The notes beneath the pieces were generated by a model. The model was not told the DNA's origin and searched no databases. It was given only the letters and a program-made list of their open reading frames with translations. Below, in pieces: positions 29,635 to 39,687 of a stretch of DNA of 64,000 nucleotides; position 1 is the first letter of the stretch, and every line of letters starts with the position of its first letter. The translations under genes were made by a program, and so were the position numbers. The DNA is from RYN-230 sp963814645 (lineage in GTDB: Bacteria > Actinomycetota > Actinomycetes > Streptosporangiales > Streptosporangiaceae). The stretch spans positions 124,001-188,000 of the forward strand of contig CAWFDX010000004.1 of the NCBI GenBank assembly GCA_963814645.1. Direction: 5' to 3'.

Positions 29635-30662
29635 ATGGCGAGCATCGCGATCAACGGCCTGGGCCGCATCGGCCGCGCGGCGCTCAAGATCCTCGAGCAG
29701 GCCGACGGCGCGGAGGTGGTCGCGGTCAACGACCTCATACCGGTCCGGACAACCTGGCCTACCTGCTGCGCTACGACACCGTCTACGGCCGCTGGCACAC
29801 GACCGTCACCGCCGACGGTGACGCCCTGGTCGTCGGCGGCCGGAAGATCCCGGTGCTCGCCAGGCGCGACCCGGCCGAACTGCCGTGGCGGGAACTCGGC
29901 GTCGACCTGGTGCTGGAATGCACCGGCGCGTTCCGCCGCGAGGAGGACCTGAAAAAGCACCTCGCCGCCGGGGCGCGGCGGGTGATCTTGTCCGCGCCCG
30001 CGCGCACCGAGACGGTGGCGACCGTGGTGCACGGCGTGAACCAGGCGCCACCAGATGAGCAGGTCGTCTCCTGCGCGAGCTGCACCACCAACTGCATCAC
30101 CCCGGTCGCCGAGGTGCTGGACCGCCGGTTCGGCATCCGGCAGGCGATCATGACCACCGTCCACGCCTATACCTCCTCCCAGCAGCTGATCGACGGGCCA
30201 GGTAAGGACTTCCGGCGCGGCCGGGCCGGGGCGGCGAACATGCTCCCGGCTTCTACCGGCGCCGCGCTCGCCACCACCAAGGCGCTGCCCGGCCTGGCCG
30301 GGAAGTTCGACGGGGTCGCGATCCGGGTGCCGATCCCGGCCGGGTCCATCGCCGACGTGGTGGCCGTCACCGCCCGCCCCGTCACCCGCGAAGAAGTGAA
30401 CGACGCATTCCGGGAGGAGGCGGCCGGCGACCGCTACCGGGGCATCCTCGGGGTCGCCGACGACCCGGTGGTCTCCGCCGACATCATCGGCGACCCGCGC
30501 GCCTCGGTGGTGGACGCGGCGATGACCCGGGTGGTGGACCGGACCCTGGTCAAGGTCATGAGCTGGTATGACAACGAGTGGGGGTTCACCTGCCAGATGA
30601 TCCGGGAGGCGTTCACCGCCCTCGGCCTGCCAGCGCCCGATCTGAGCCAGATCCGGCCATGA
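29635..30662 (+). CDS. gap: Glyceraldehyde-3-phosphate dehydrogenase, frameshifted
   Basis: Oxidises glyceraldehyde-3-phosphate with NAD and phosphate. The N-terminus ASIAINGLGRIGRAALKIL is the Rossmann dinucleotide site. VVSCASCTTNCITPVAEVLD holds the catalytic Cys, and TVHAYTSSQQLIDGP and SWYDNEWGFTCQM are standard. A one-base shift near 29745 separates VAVNDLIP from NLAYLLRYDTVYG. ATG 29635 has GGGGAGG 5 bases upstream. The stop overlaps the ATG of the CBS gene. Total length about 340 is normal. Confidence 0.9.
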
Positions 30663-31126
30663 AGGTCAAGGAGATCATGACGACCCGGGTGGTCACCGTC
30701 ACCCCGGACACCCCGGTCCCGGTCATCGCGAGCCTGCTGCGCGACAACCGGATCAGCGGCGTTCCGGTGACCGACGCGGACGGCGCGGTCGTGGGCCTGG
30801 TCAGCGAGTACGACCTGCTCGCCCGCGAAGGGGAGACGGCGGCCGAGGTGATGACCGGCTCGGTGATCAGCGTCAGCGAGGACACCGACGTGGACGACGT
30901 CCGGCACCTGCTGGTCGAGCGGCGCATCCGGCGGGTGCCGGTGACCAGCGGCCAGCGGCTGGCGGGGATCGTCAGCCGAGGCGACGTGGTGGCGCTGCTG
31001 ACCACCGAATGGGTGTGCCAGGTCTGCGGCGAGGCCACCCGCGGCCAGCACCCGCCAGCGCGGTGCCCGAAGTGCCATGCCGGCTCCGACCGGTTCATCC
31101 TGCAGGACGCCTGCCCTGGGGACTGA
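30659..31126 (+). CDS. Two-CBS-domain protein with C-terminal zinc ribbon
   Basis: 155 residues: two CBS domains (MTTRVVTVTPDTPV ... VTDADGAVVGLVSEYDLL, and MTGSVISVSEDTDV ... LAGIVSRGDVVALL) and a Cys ribbon CQVCGEA ... CPKC. CBS pairs bind adenine nucleotides and act as energy sensors. The protein recalls hypoxic response protein Rv2626c of M. tuberculosis, but with an added ribbon. ATG overlaps the gap stop (ATGA), so it is made together with GAPDH and precedes the pyruvate dehydrogenase genes. It may regulate one of them (inference). Confidence 0.8.
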   Translation: MKVKEIMTTRVVTVTPDTPVPVIASLLRDNRISGVPVTDADGAVVGLVSEYDLLAREGETAAEVMTGSVISVSEDTDVDDVRHLLVERRIRRVPVTSGQRLAGIVSRGDVVALLTTEWVCQVCGEATRGQHPPARCPKCHAGSDRFILQDACPGD

Positions 31127-31140
31127 GGAGGCACGCGGAT

Positions 31141-32201
31141 ATGACCGACCCGGCCGGCACGGACCTGACCCGCGAGGACCCCGCGGTGCTGCGGGAGTAC
31201 TACCGGCAGATGGCCTGATCCGCGCCTTCGAGCTGCGCGCGGCCGAGATGTACACCCGCGCCAGGATCGGCGGCTACTGCCACCTCAACCTGGGCGAGGA
31301 AGCCACCGTGGTCGGCCTGACGGCCGCCCTCCGCGACGAGGACTACCTGTTCGCCACCTACCGGGAGCACGGGTACGCGCTGGCCCGCGGCGCCGACCCC
31401 GGCCGGGTGATGGCCGAGTTGTTCGGGCGCGCCGACGGGCTGTCGCGCGGCCGGGGCGGGTCGATGCACCTGTTCGACCCCGAGCACCGGCTGCTGGGCG
31501 GGTACGGGATCGTCGGCGGCCAGATCCCGCTGGCGACCGGCGCGGCGTTCGCCCTCGCCTACCGCGGCGGCCCCGCGCCGGGCGCGCCCGCCGTGATGTG
31601 CCTGCTCGGTGACGCCACCACGAACATCGGCGCGTTCCACGAGTCCCTCAACCTGGCCGCGCTGTGGAAGCTGCCGATCATGTACGTGATCGTCAACAAC
31701 CAGCTCGGCATGGGCACCCCCGTCGAGGCGGCCGCGGCCGAGCCGGAACTGTGGAAGCGCGGCTGCGCCTACCGGATGCCCGGGCAGCGGGTGGACGGCA
31801 ACGATGTCCTCGCCGTCCGCGACGTTGCCCGCGCCGCCCTGGACCGGGCGCGCGGCGAGCACCAGCCGGTGCTGCTGGAGACGGTCAGCTACCGGCTGCG
31901 CGGTCACTCGGTGGTCGACCCGGCCCGGTACCGCACCGCGGAAGACACCGAACGGCTGCGCCGCGAAGACCCGCTGCCGGCCTTCCGCAACCACCTCATA
32001 GCCAGCGGAATCTTCGACGACAAGACGGCCGCTGAGATCGAGGCTGAGGCAGACAAGGCAGTCGCCGCTGCCGTGGACTTCGCCGACGCCAGCCCGGCAC
32101 CCGACGTCACCACCCTGTTCGACCACGTGTACGCCACCCCGGCCGCCAGCGTGTACCGCGGCCTGCCCGGCGACCCGGTCACCGGGGGAGGGCCGGAATG
32201 A
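31141..32201 (+). CDS. pdhA: Pyruvate dehydrogenase E1 component alpha, frameshifted
   Basis: Thiamine-diphosphate subunit of a 2-oxoacid dehydrogenase complex. About 353 residues. TPP-binding starts at GDATTNIGAFHESLNLAALW and ends in VIVNN. GGSMHLFDPEHRLLGGYGIV and RLRGHSVVDPARYR are typical of pyruvate-type E1 alpha. A one-base insertion near 31213 separates the first 24 residues from LIRAFELRAAEMYTRARIGG. ATG 31141 has GAGGAGG upstream. The stop overlaps the pdhB start. Confidence 0.88.
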
Positions 32202-33179
32202 CGGTGCTCAGCTACCGGCAGGCCCTGCATGACACGCTCCGCGCCGAGCTGCAGCGGGACGAGAGCGTGTTCCTGCTCGGCGAGGAGATCGGCGTGTTCG
32301 AGGGCTCCTACAAGATCACCGCCGGGCTGCTCGCCGAGTTCGGGCCGCGCCGGGTGCGGGACACCCCGATCTGCGAGGAGGGGTTCACCGGGGTCGCTAT
32401 CGGGGCGGCGATGATGGGGCTGCGGCCGGTGGTGGAGATCATGACGATCAACTTCAGCCTGCTGGCCATCGACCAGATCGTCAACAACGCCGCCAAGCTG
32501 CGGTCGCTGTCCGGCGGCCAGGTCAGCGTGCCGATGGTGATCCGCACCCCGGGCGGCGGCGGCCAGCAGCTGTCCGCGACCCACTCGCAGAACCTGGAGG
32601 TGTGGTACGCCCACGTGCCCGGGCTGAAGGTGGTCGCCCCGGCCACATGCGCCGATGCCAAGGGCCTGCTGGCCGCGGCGATCCGCGACGACGACCCGGT
32701 GCTGGTGCTGGAGAACCTGGCCCTGTACAACACCAAGGGCGAGGTGCCCGACGGCGAGCACGTGGCGGAGATCGGCCGCGCCGCCGTGCTCAAACCGGGC
32801 CAGGACATCACGATCGTCGGCTATTCGCGGGCGGCGGTGATCGCGCTCGACGTCGCCCGCAGGCTGGAAGAGCGACGGGATCTCCGCCGAGGTCGTCGAC
32901 CTGCGCAGCCTCCGGCCGCTGGACCGGGAAACCATCTGCGCCTCGGTCCGCAAGACCGGCCGCGCGGTGGTCGTCGAGGACGGCTGGCTCAGCTATGGCA
33001 CGGGCGCGGAAATCGCCGCCACCATTCAAGAAGGCGCGTTCGACTTCCTCGACGCCCCGGTCCGGCGGGTGGCCGCCGCTGAGGTGCCGCTGCCGTACGC
33101 CAAGCCGCTCGAGCTCGCCGCCCTGCCCGACGCCGGGGCGATCACCCGGGTCATCCGCGAGACCCTCAGGGGGAACTGA
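32198..33179 (+). CDS. pdhB: Pyruvate dehydrogenase E1 component beta, frameshifted
   Basis: About 326 residues. It pairs with E1 alpha to decarboxylate pyruvate. Seen are FLLGEEIGVFEGSYKITAGL, CEEGFTGVAIGAAMMGLRPV (TPP-contacting Glu region) and TPGGGGQQLSATHSQNLEVW. After one extra base near 32870, EVVDLRSLRPLDRETI and VVVEDGWLSYGTGAEIAATI follow. ATG 32198 overlaps the pdhA stop, and the pdhB TGA overlaps the E2 ATG, so the subunits are translationally coupled. Confidence 0.88.
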
Positions 33180-34495
33180 TGCCCGAGGTACTCATGCCCC
33201 GGCTGTCGGACACCATGGAGGAAGGTGTCCTCAGCCAGTGGGTCAAGCACGAAGGCGATCAGGTCCGCAAGGGCGACGTGCTGGCGGTGATAGAGACCGA
33301 CAAGGCCGCCATGGAGATGGAAGCCTACGACCAGGGCGTGCTCACCCGCATCCTGGTCCAGGAAGGCGCATCGGTCCCGATCGGCACGCCCATCGCCGTC
33401 ATCGGCGAGGCGGCCGCCGCAGCCGCCGCGCCGACGCCAGTACCCGCTCCCGGCCAGACAGGACGAGCGGCGGTTCCTCCCCCCGTACCCGCACCGCCCA
33501 CCGGGCCGTCGCCTGCAGCGCGGCTGCCGGCGTCCCCGCTGGCCCGCAAGCTCGCCCACGAGCACGGCATCGACCTGGCCGCCGTCTCCGGCAGCGGCCC
33601 CGGGGGCCGGATCGTCCGCGCCGACATCGAGCAAGCCGCCCGCGAGCGCGGCGGCGCCCCGCCGGTCCCACCCCCCTCTCCTTCCCCCGTCACTGCGGGG
33701 GCACCCACCGGGCTGGCGCGGCCCGCACCCGGCAGCCCCCAGGCCGCGCCTCTCGCGGCCCTGACCCCGTCACCTATGCCGCCTGCCGCGGCGACGCTGG
33801 CCCCGGCAGCAGACGCCGAGGAGATCCCGCTGACCACGGTGCGCCGCCTCACCGCGCAGCGCCTCGCTGCCAGCGCCCGCGAAGCCCCGCACTTCTACCT
33901 GACCGTCGTGGCTACTGCCGGCAAGCTGCTCGACTTCCGCGCACAGGCCAACCAGCGGCACGCCACGGACGTCAAGATCACCGTCACGGACCTGCTCACC
34001 AGGGCCTGCGCGACGGCGCTGTCCGCCCACCCCGAGGTCAACGTCTCGTGGGATGAGACCCGCATCCTGCGGCACCGCCACGTCAGCATCGGCGTCGCAG
34101 TCGCCATCGACGACGGGCTCATCGTCCCGGTCATCCGCGACGCCGACCGCAAGACGCTCACCGAGATCGCCCGCGAGGCCCACGACCTCACCACCCGGGC
34201 ACGAGCCCGCAAGCTCACCCCGGACGAGCTCGCCGGCGGCACCTTCACCATCAGCAACCTCGGCATGTACGGCATCCGCCAGTTCACCGCCGTCATCAAC
34301 CCGCCGCAGGCGGCCATCCTCGCCGTCGGCGAGGCTGTCCGCCAGCCCGTCGTGCATGGTGACCAGGTCACCATCGCCACCACCATGACACTGACCCTGT
34401 CCATCGACCACCGGGCCGTCGACGGCGCCACCGCCGCCGTCTTCCTCACCCGGCTGCGGGAGCTGATCGAGGAACCCCTGGACATCGTGCTCTGA
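33179..34495 (+). CDS. pdhC: Dihydrolipoamide acetyltransferase (E2)
   Basis: Core acyltransferase of the pyruvate dehydrogenase complex, 438 residues. One lipoyl domain has the modified Lys at 42 (VIETDKAAMEMEA). A Pro/Ala-rich linker leads to the E1/E3-binding domain (SPLARKLAHEHGIDLAAV ... GGRIVRADI). The catalytic domain ends with the HxxxDG motif (H411, D415; SIDHRAVDGATAAV). The reading frame is intact. E3 (lipoamide dehydrogenase) is absent from the window. Lipoylation could use LplA at 10881-11930. Confidence 0.92.
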   Translation: MPEVLMPRLSDTMEEGVLSQWVKHEGDQVRKGDVLAVIETDKAAMEMEAYDQGVLTRILVQEGASVPIGTPIAVIGEAAAAAAAPTPVPAPGQTGRAAVPPPVPAPPTGPSPAARLPASPLARKLAHEHGIDLAAVSGSGPGGRIVRADIEQAARERGGAPPVPPPSPSPVTAGAPTGLARPAPGSPQAAPLAALTPSPMPPAAATLAPAADAEEIPLTTVRRLTAQRLAASAREAPHFYLTVVATAGKLLDFRAQANQRHATDVKITVTDLLTRACATALSAHPEVNVSWDETRILRHRHVSIGVAVAIDDGLIVPVIRDADRKTLTEIAREAHDLTTRARARKLTPDELAGGTFTISNLGMYGIRQFTAVINPPQAAILAVGEAVRQPVVHGDQVTIATTMTLTLSIDHRAVDGATAAVFLTRLRELIEEPLDIVL

Positions 34496-34514
34496 GAACC
34501 GCCCGGAATATTTT

Positions 34515-34530
34515 AACAATAAAATTTGTT
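34515..34530. promoter_or_regulatory. AACAA-N6-TTGTT palindrome, candidate operator
   Basis: A perfect 5-bp inverted repeat with a 6-bp spacer (TAAAAT) in the AT-rich stretch that begins AATATTTTAACAAT. It lies about 37 bases before the HHE gene start at 34567. It interrupts an otherwise tightly packed operon, so this gene probably has its own promoter. Confidence 0.5.
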
Positions 34531-34566
34531 GAAACGACTAGCTTCGGTTATAGAGGGAGGTGCCCG

Positions 34567-35043
34567 ATGACCATCACCTATGAAGGCGCCACCGAGCAGA
34601 CCAGAGAAATCGTCCACCATCACGCGGTGCTGCGCCGGGGCCTGGAGCGGCGGGCCGGCACGGTGTGCGACGCGGCAGCCAGCGGCGTCCCGTATGCGCA
34701 GCAGCTGGTGACCCTGCGGGAGTACCTGGACACAGAAGTCCTGCCGCACGCCGCGGCCGAGGAACGGACGCTCTACCGGGCCGCGGTCACCCAGGCCCGC
34801 GGGAGCGAACTGGTGCACGCGCTGACCGCCGAGCACCATGCCCTGGCCTACCTCGCGGGCCGGCTCCAGCCCGCCGCGGACGCCACCACCGCCGCCAGCA
34901 TCTCGGAATGGATCGCGACCTTGTTCGCCGGGCACGTGGCCAAGGAAAACGACCTGCTGCTGCCCGCACTTATCAGCTCCGGCGCGGACCTGGCGGCCCT
35001 GCTCGCGGACATGCACGAGCCGCAGGCCGGTGCGCACGAGTGA
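34567..35043 (+). CDS. Hemerythrin (HHE) domain protein
   Basis: 158 residues, intact. HHE ligands lie in VHHHAVLRRGL, LPHAAAEERTLYRAA, TAEHHALAYL and FAGHVAKENDLLLPALI. The last block is nearly identical to that of the HHE-DUF2249 protein at 11971-13219, so the two share a recent ancestor. ATG 34567 has GGGAGG upstream. It follows the E2 gene by 71 bases and has its own palindrome-bearing promoter. Confidence 0.85.
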   Translation: MTITYEGATEQTREIVHHHAVLRRGLERRAGTVCDAAASGVPYAQQLVTLREYLDTEVLPHAAAEERTLYRAAVTQARGSELVHALTAEHHALAYLAGRLQPAADATTAASISEWIATLFAGHVAKENDLLLPALISSGADLAALLADMHEPQAGAHE

Positions 35044-35062
35044 GGGAAAGGAGGAGATCACC

Positions 35063-35238
35063 ATGCAGTATCCAGGCTCGGCGCTTTCAGCCGGGGGCAA
35101 CTCGCCATCATGGCGGTGGTCATCACCGCGGCGCTGGCAGCATGGCTCATCCTGGTGTTCCTCGCCGCCAGGCAACCACGCCACACGTCCACGGCCCTGA
35201 CGCCGGGCCGCGTGAGGAGGAAACGGCCGCAACCGTGA
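35063..35238 (+). CDS. Small single-TM protein, frameshifted
   Basis: About 58 residues. ATG 35063 has a strong AAGGAGGAG site. The start MQYPGSALSAG is in one frame and the helix LAIMAVVITAALAAWLILVF, followed by LAARQPRHT and a basic tail, in another; one base is off near 35095. It is probably a one-helix membrane peptide of the kind found beside hemerythrin and oxidase genes. Function is unknown. Positions 35239-35433 after it hold no gene that I can support. Confidence 0.5.
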
Positions 35239-35433
35239 CACAGCTTCCTTCTGGCGACAGGCCGCCGGGAAATGCGGCGGCCGTATCCGGTATCCCGCCG
35301 CGGGACCGCCCGTACCTGCGTGAGGCGCGCCCGCACCCGGCATGACGGCCTGGCACGCGGGTGCGCGAATAGCCAGGTCACGGACCCGAGCACGGGGAAA
35401 TGGCAGCTGCATGCATGATCACCAGGAGGTGTG

Positions 35434-36540
35434 ATGACAGACCCGATGGCCAGGCTGCGGACAGCAGGAGTGTCGGTCTGGCTGGATGACCTGAGCCGGG
35501 AGCGGCTGACCAGCGGCAGCCTCTCCGCACTGCGCGACCGGGGAGTATCGGGGGTGACCACCAACCCGACGATCTTCGCCCGTGCCATCACCGACAGCGA
35601 CTGCTACGCGGACCAGGTCCAGGATCTCAAGCTGCGCCAGGCGCCGGTGGATCAGGCGCTGCGGGAACTGACCGCGTCCGACGTGCGGCAGGCCTGCGAC
35701 GTGCTGCGCCCGGTATATGAGGCGGCCAACGGGGTGGACGGCCGGGTGTCGATCGAGGTCGACCCGCGGATCGCCCATGACACCGACCGGACGGTCGCCG
35801 AGGCCCGCGCGCTGTGGTGGCTGGTGGACCGGCCCAACCTGTTCGTGAAAATCCCGGCGGCCCGGCAGGGCCTGCCGGCGATCACCGCCTGCCTGGCCGA
35901 GGGGATCAGCATCAACGTCACGCTGATCTTCTCGCTGGCCCGCTACGCCGAGGTGATCGAGGCGTTCCTGGCCGGGCTGGAGGCTGCCCGCGCCGCAGGA
36001 CAGAACCTGTCCGGCATCGCGTCGGTTGCCTCGTTCTTCGTGTCCCGCGTGGACACCGAGGTGGACCGGCGGCTGGACAAGATCGGCACCCTGCAGGCCG
36101 GGGCGCTGCGCGGCAAGGCCGCGATCGCCAACGCCCGGCTCGCCTACCAGCGCTACGAGCAGTCGGTCGGCACCGAGCGGTGGAAAGCGCTGGCGATGGC
36201 CGGAGCCCGGCCGCAGCGCCCGCTGTGGGCCTCCACCAGCGTCAAGGACCCCGCCTACGACGACACCCGGTACGTCACCGGGCTGGTCGCCCCCGGCGTG
36301 ATCAACACCATGCCCGAAGCCACGCTCAACGCGGTGGCCGATCACGGAGACATTCCCGGCGACAGCATCCACGGCACCTACGACCGGTCGCAGGCCGTCC
36401 TCGACGATCTCGCCCCGCTCGGCATCGACTACGACGACGTCGTCGGTGTCCTGGAAGACCAGGGCGTGGCCGCGTTCGACGCCAGCTGGGACCACCTCGG
36501 CCACCGGCTCGCCACCGCGCTCGGCACACAACAGGAGTGA
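35434..36540 (+). CDS. tal: Transaldolase
   Basis: Pentose phosphate pathway enzyme moving a dihydroxyacetone unit. 368 residues, actinobacterial TalB-like long form. The Schiff-base lysine is K139 in RPNLFVKIPAA; GVTTNPTIFARAI and VASFFVSRVDTEVDRRL are family blocks. ATG 35434 has AGGAGG 4 bases upstream. It is intact and followed within 5 bases by the ferredoxin reductase and then transketolase. Confidence 0.92.
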   Translation: MTDPMARLRTAGVSVWLDDLSRERLTSGSLSALRDRGVSGVTTNPTIFARAITDSDCYADQVQDLKLRQAPVDQALRELTASDVRQACDVLRPVYEAANGVDGRVSIEVDPRIAHDTDRTVAEARALWWLVDRPNLFVKIPAARQGLPAITACLAEGISINVTLIFSLARYAEVIEAFLAGLEAARAAGQNLSGIASVASFFVSRVDTEVDRRLDKIGTLQAGALRGKAAIANARLAYQRYEQSVGTERWKALAMAGARPQRPLWASTSVKDPAYDDTRYVTGLVAPGVINTMPEATLNAVADHGDIPGDSIHGTYDRSQAVLDDLAPLGIDYDDVVGVLEDQGVAAFDASWDHLGHRLATALGTQQE

Positions 36541-36544
36541 CGCG

Positions 36545-37798
36545 ATGCCAGCCTCAGACACGTTCGTCATCGCCGGCGGCGGCCTGGCCGGCGCCAAGGC
36601 CGCGCAGGCGCTGCGCGAGCAGGGTTTCGACGGCCGGATCGTGCTCGCCGCCGAGGAGGACATCCGGCCCTACGAGCGCCCGCCGCTGTCCAAGGACTAC
36701 CTGCAGGGCAAGACGAGCCGCGAGACGATCTTCGTGCACTCCCCGGACTGGTACGACGCCAACGGCGTCGAGCTGCTGCTCGGCACAGCGGTCACCGCGA
36801 TCGACCGGGCCCGCCGCGAGGTGACGCTGTCCGGCGGCGGGCACCTGGCCTACGGCAAGCTGCTGCTGGCCACCGGATCGGTCCCGCGGCGGCTGCCACT
36901 GCCGGGCGCGGACGCCGACGGCGTGCTGTACCTGCGCCGCGCCGCCGACAGCGACCGGATCCGGGACACCTTCGCCGCCGCGTCCCGGGTACTCATCATC
37001 GGTGCCGGGTGGATCGGCCTGGAGGTGGCAGCCGCCGCCCGAACAGCCGGAGTGGACGTCACCATCGCCGAAGCGGCGGAACTGCCGCTGCTGCACGTCC
37101 TCGGGCCGCAGGTCGCCCCGGTGTTCGCCGGCCTGCACCGCGAGCACGGCGTCGACCTGCGGCTCGGGGTCAAGGTCGCCGAGATCACCAGCAGCGGCGG
37201 GAAGGCGGCCGGGGCACGGCTCGCGGACGGCACCAGGATCGGCGCGGACGCGGTGATCGTCGGCATCGGCGCGGCCCCGCAGACCCAGCTGGCCGAGGAG
37301 GCAGGCCTGGACGTGCGCGACGGCGTGGTGACCGACGCGTCGTTGCGCACCTCCGACCCCGCGATCTACGCGGCCGGTGACATCGCTAACGCGTTCCACC
37401 CCATGCTGGGCACGCACATCCGCGTCGAGCACTGGGCGAATGCGCTGCACCAGCCGCAGACCGCCGCAGCGGCCATGCTCGGCCGCGACGCCGTATATGA
37501 CCGGGTGCCGTATTTCTACACCGACCAGTACGACCTGGGCATGGAATACGCCGGCTACGCCGGGCCCGGCGGCTACGACCGGGTGGTTGTCCGCGGCGAC
37601 GTCGGCAAGCGTGAGTTCATCGCGTTCTGGCTGTCCGGCGGCCGGGTCGTCGCCGGCATGAATGTCAACATCTGGGACATCAACGACGCGATCCAGGACC
37701 TGATCCGGTCCGGTCAGCCCGCTGACCCGGCCCGGCTCGCCGCACCCGCCGTACCGCTTGATGAGGTCGCGGCCACGCACGATCGGAGATCCACGTGA
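36545..37798 (+). CDS. Ferredoxin reductase-type FAD/NAD oxidoreductase
   Basis: 417 residues of the rubredoxin/ferredoxin reductase family. The FAD site is FVIAGGGLAGAKAAQALREQ, the NAD site is VLIIGAGWIGLEVAAAAR, and the second FAD motif is AIYAAGDIANAF. EHWANALHQPQTAAAAMLG is also conserved. It would pass NAD(P)H electrons to a ferredoxin, for example the FdxA proteins or the Rieske protein of this window (inference). Its GTGA overlap with transketolase implies a shared transcript, perhaps because pentose phosphate flux makes NADPH. Confidence 0.88.
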   Translation: MPASDTFVIAGGGLAGAKAAQALREQGFDGRIVLAAEEDIRPYERPPLSKDYLQGKTSRETIFVHSPDWYDANGVELLLGTAVTAIDRARREVTLSGGGHLAYGKLLLATGSVPRRLPLPGADADGVLYLRRAADSDRIRDTFAAASRVLIIGAGWIGLEVAAAARTAGVDVTIAEAAELPLLHVLGPQVAPVFAGLHREHGVDLRLGVKVAEITSSGGKAAGARLADGTRIGADAVIVGIGAAPQTQLAEEAGLDVRDGVVTDASLRTSDPAIYAAGDIANAFHPMLGTHIRVEHWANALHQPQTAAAAMLGRDAVYDRVPYFYTDQYDLGMEYAGYAGPGGYDRVVVRGDVGKREFIAFWLSGGRVVAGMNVNIWDINDAIQDLIRSGQPADPARLAAPAVPLDEVAATHDRRST

Positions 37799-39668
37799 CA
37801 ACTGGAACGGGTATTCCTCCCGCGCTGGCCGCTGCGGACGCGCAATTTCTCACTGAGCTGGCGCAGCCACTCCGGGCGGACAGCATCCGGTGCAGCACCG
37901 CCGCCGGGTCCGGGCACCCGACCTCGGCCATGTCGGCCGTGGACCTGATGGCGGTGCTGCCGGCCCGGCACCTGCGCTACGACTGGGACAACCCCGGCCA
38001 GCGCGGCAACGATCACCTGATCTACTCCAAGGGCCACGCGTCCCCGCTGCTGTATGCGATGTTCAAGGCGGCCGGGCGATCACCGACCAGGAGCTGGTCA
38101 CCGGGTTCCGCCGGTTCGGCTCCCGGCTGCAGGGCCACCCGACCCCCGCGCTGCCCTGGGTCGACGTCGCTACTGGCCCGCTCGGCCAGGGTCTGCCGTA
38201 CGGAGTCGGGATCGCGCTGGCCGGGCGGCGCCTGGACCACCTGCGCTACCAGGTGTGGGTGCTGTGCGGGGACAGCGAGATGGCCGAGGGATCGATGTGG
38301 GAGGCGCTGGAAAGGGCCGCCTACTACCGGCTCGGGAACCTCACCGCGATCGTGGACGTGAACAGGCTCGGCCAGCGTGGTCCCACCGGACTGGAGTGGG
38401 ACATGGCCGCCTACCGGCTGCGCGCCGAGGGGTTCAGCTGTGCCGCCTTCGTTATCGACGGGCACGACATCACCCAGATCGACCAGGCCCTGGCCGCCGC
38501 GCGGGACGCCGCGCGGCCCATCGTGGTGCTGGCCGGGACGGTGAAGGGCAAGGGCTTCGCCGAGATCGAGGACAGGAACGGCTGGCACGGCAGGCCGCTG
38601 CCCGCCGGCATGGCCCGGCGGGCGGTCGCCGGACTCGGCGGCGAGCGCAACCTCCAGGTAACTGGCCCCCGCCCGCAGCATCACGACGACACGCGACGTG
38701 CAACCTCAGGCACTGTCACCCTGCCGCACTACGAGATGGGCGCCGCCGCGGCCACCCGTAAGGTCTACGGCGACGCGCTCGTCGCCCTCGGCTCGCGCCC
38801 GGAGGTGGTCGCGCTGGACGCGGAGGCCGGCAACTCCACCTACGCCGGGCAGTTCGCCGCCGCCTGCCCGGACCGGTTCTTCGAGATGTTCATCGCCGAG
38901 CAGCAACTCATCGCCGCCGCGGTCGGCCTGGCCGTCCGCGGCTACGTGCCGTTCGCCTCCACCTTCGCCGCCTTCCTCAGCCGCGGCTACGACTTCCTGC
39001 GGATGGCGGGCGTCTCCGGGGCGAACATCAAGCTGTGCGGGTCGCACGCCGGTGTGGAGAATGGCCCCGACGGCCCGTCCCAGATGGCGCTGGAGGACCT
39101 CGCAGCTATGCGGGCGATCCACGGCTTGACCGTGCTCTACCTGGCCGACGCCACCGCTGCCGCCGCCCTGACCGCGGAGATGGCCGGCACGCCGGGGATC
39201 GTCTACCTGCGCACCACCCGGGGCGCCTGGCCCGTCCTCTACTCAGGCAGTGAGATTTTCCCGGTCGCCGGAAGCAAGGTGCTGCGGGCGTCTCGCGGCG
39301 ACGAGGTCACGCTGATCGGGGCAGGCGTGACGGTGCACCAGTGCCTGCGCGCCGCCGGCGACCTGGCGGGTGATGGGATCGCGGCCCGGATCATCGACCT
39401 GTACTCGGTCAGGCCCGTCAACCACGCCACCGTGGCGGAGGCGGCGGTGGTGACCGGGGGGCGGCTGGTCATCGCTGGGGACCACTACCCCCAGGGCGGC
39501 CTCGCTGCCGTGCTCGAGGCGCTCGCCGGGACCGGATTGCTGCTGCGGGCCCGGCAGTGCGCGGTCGGCGGCCTGCCCAGATCCAGGACCCCGGACGAGC
39601 TGATCGAAGCCGCCGGCATCTCCGCCTCCCGCATCGCAGCAGCCGCCCGCGAACTGGTCAGGGACTGA
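37795..39668 (+). CDS. tkt: Transketolase, frameshifted
   Basis: Thiamine-diphosphate enzyme of the pentose phosphate pathway, about 624 residues. N-terminal half: RCSTAAGSGHPTSAMSAVDL, YSKGHASPLLYAMF, GPLGQGLPYGVGIALAG and GDSEMAEGSMWEALE. Pyrimidine-binding half: RFFEMFIAEQQLIAAAVGLA and SHAGVENGPDGPSQMALEDL. A one-base shift near 38083 breaks the frame after MFKAAG. GTG 37795 overlaps the stop of the ferredoxin reductase. The sequence is closer to the two-domain archaeal/actinobacterial type than to E. coli TktA, judged from its shorter C-terminus. Confidence 0.88.
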
Positions 39669-39687
39669 GTGAAAGGAACGAAGGCCG

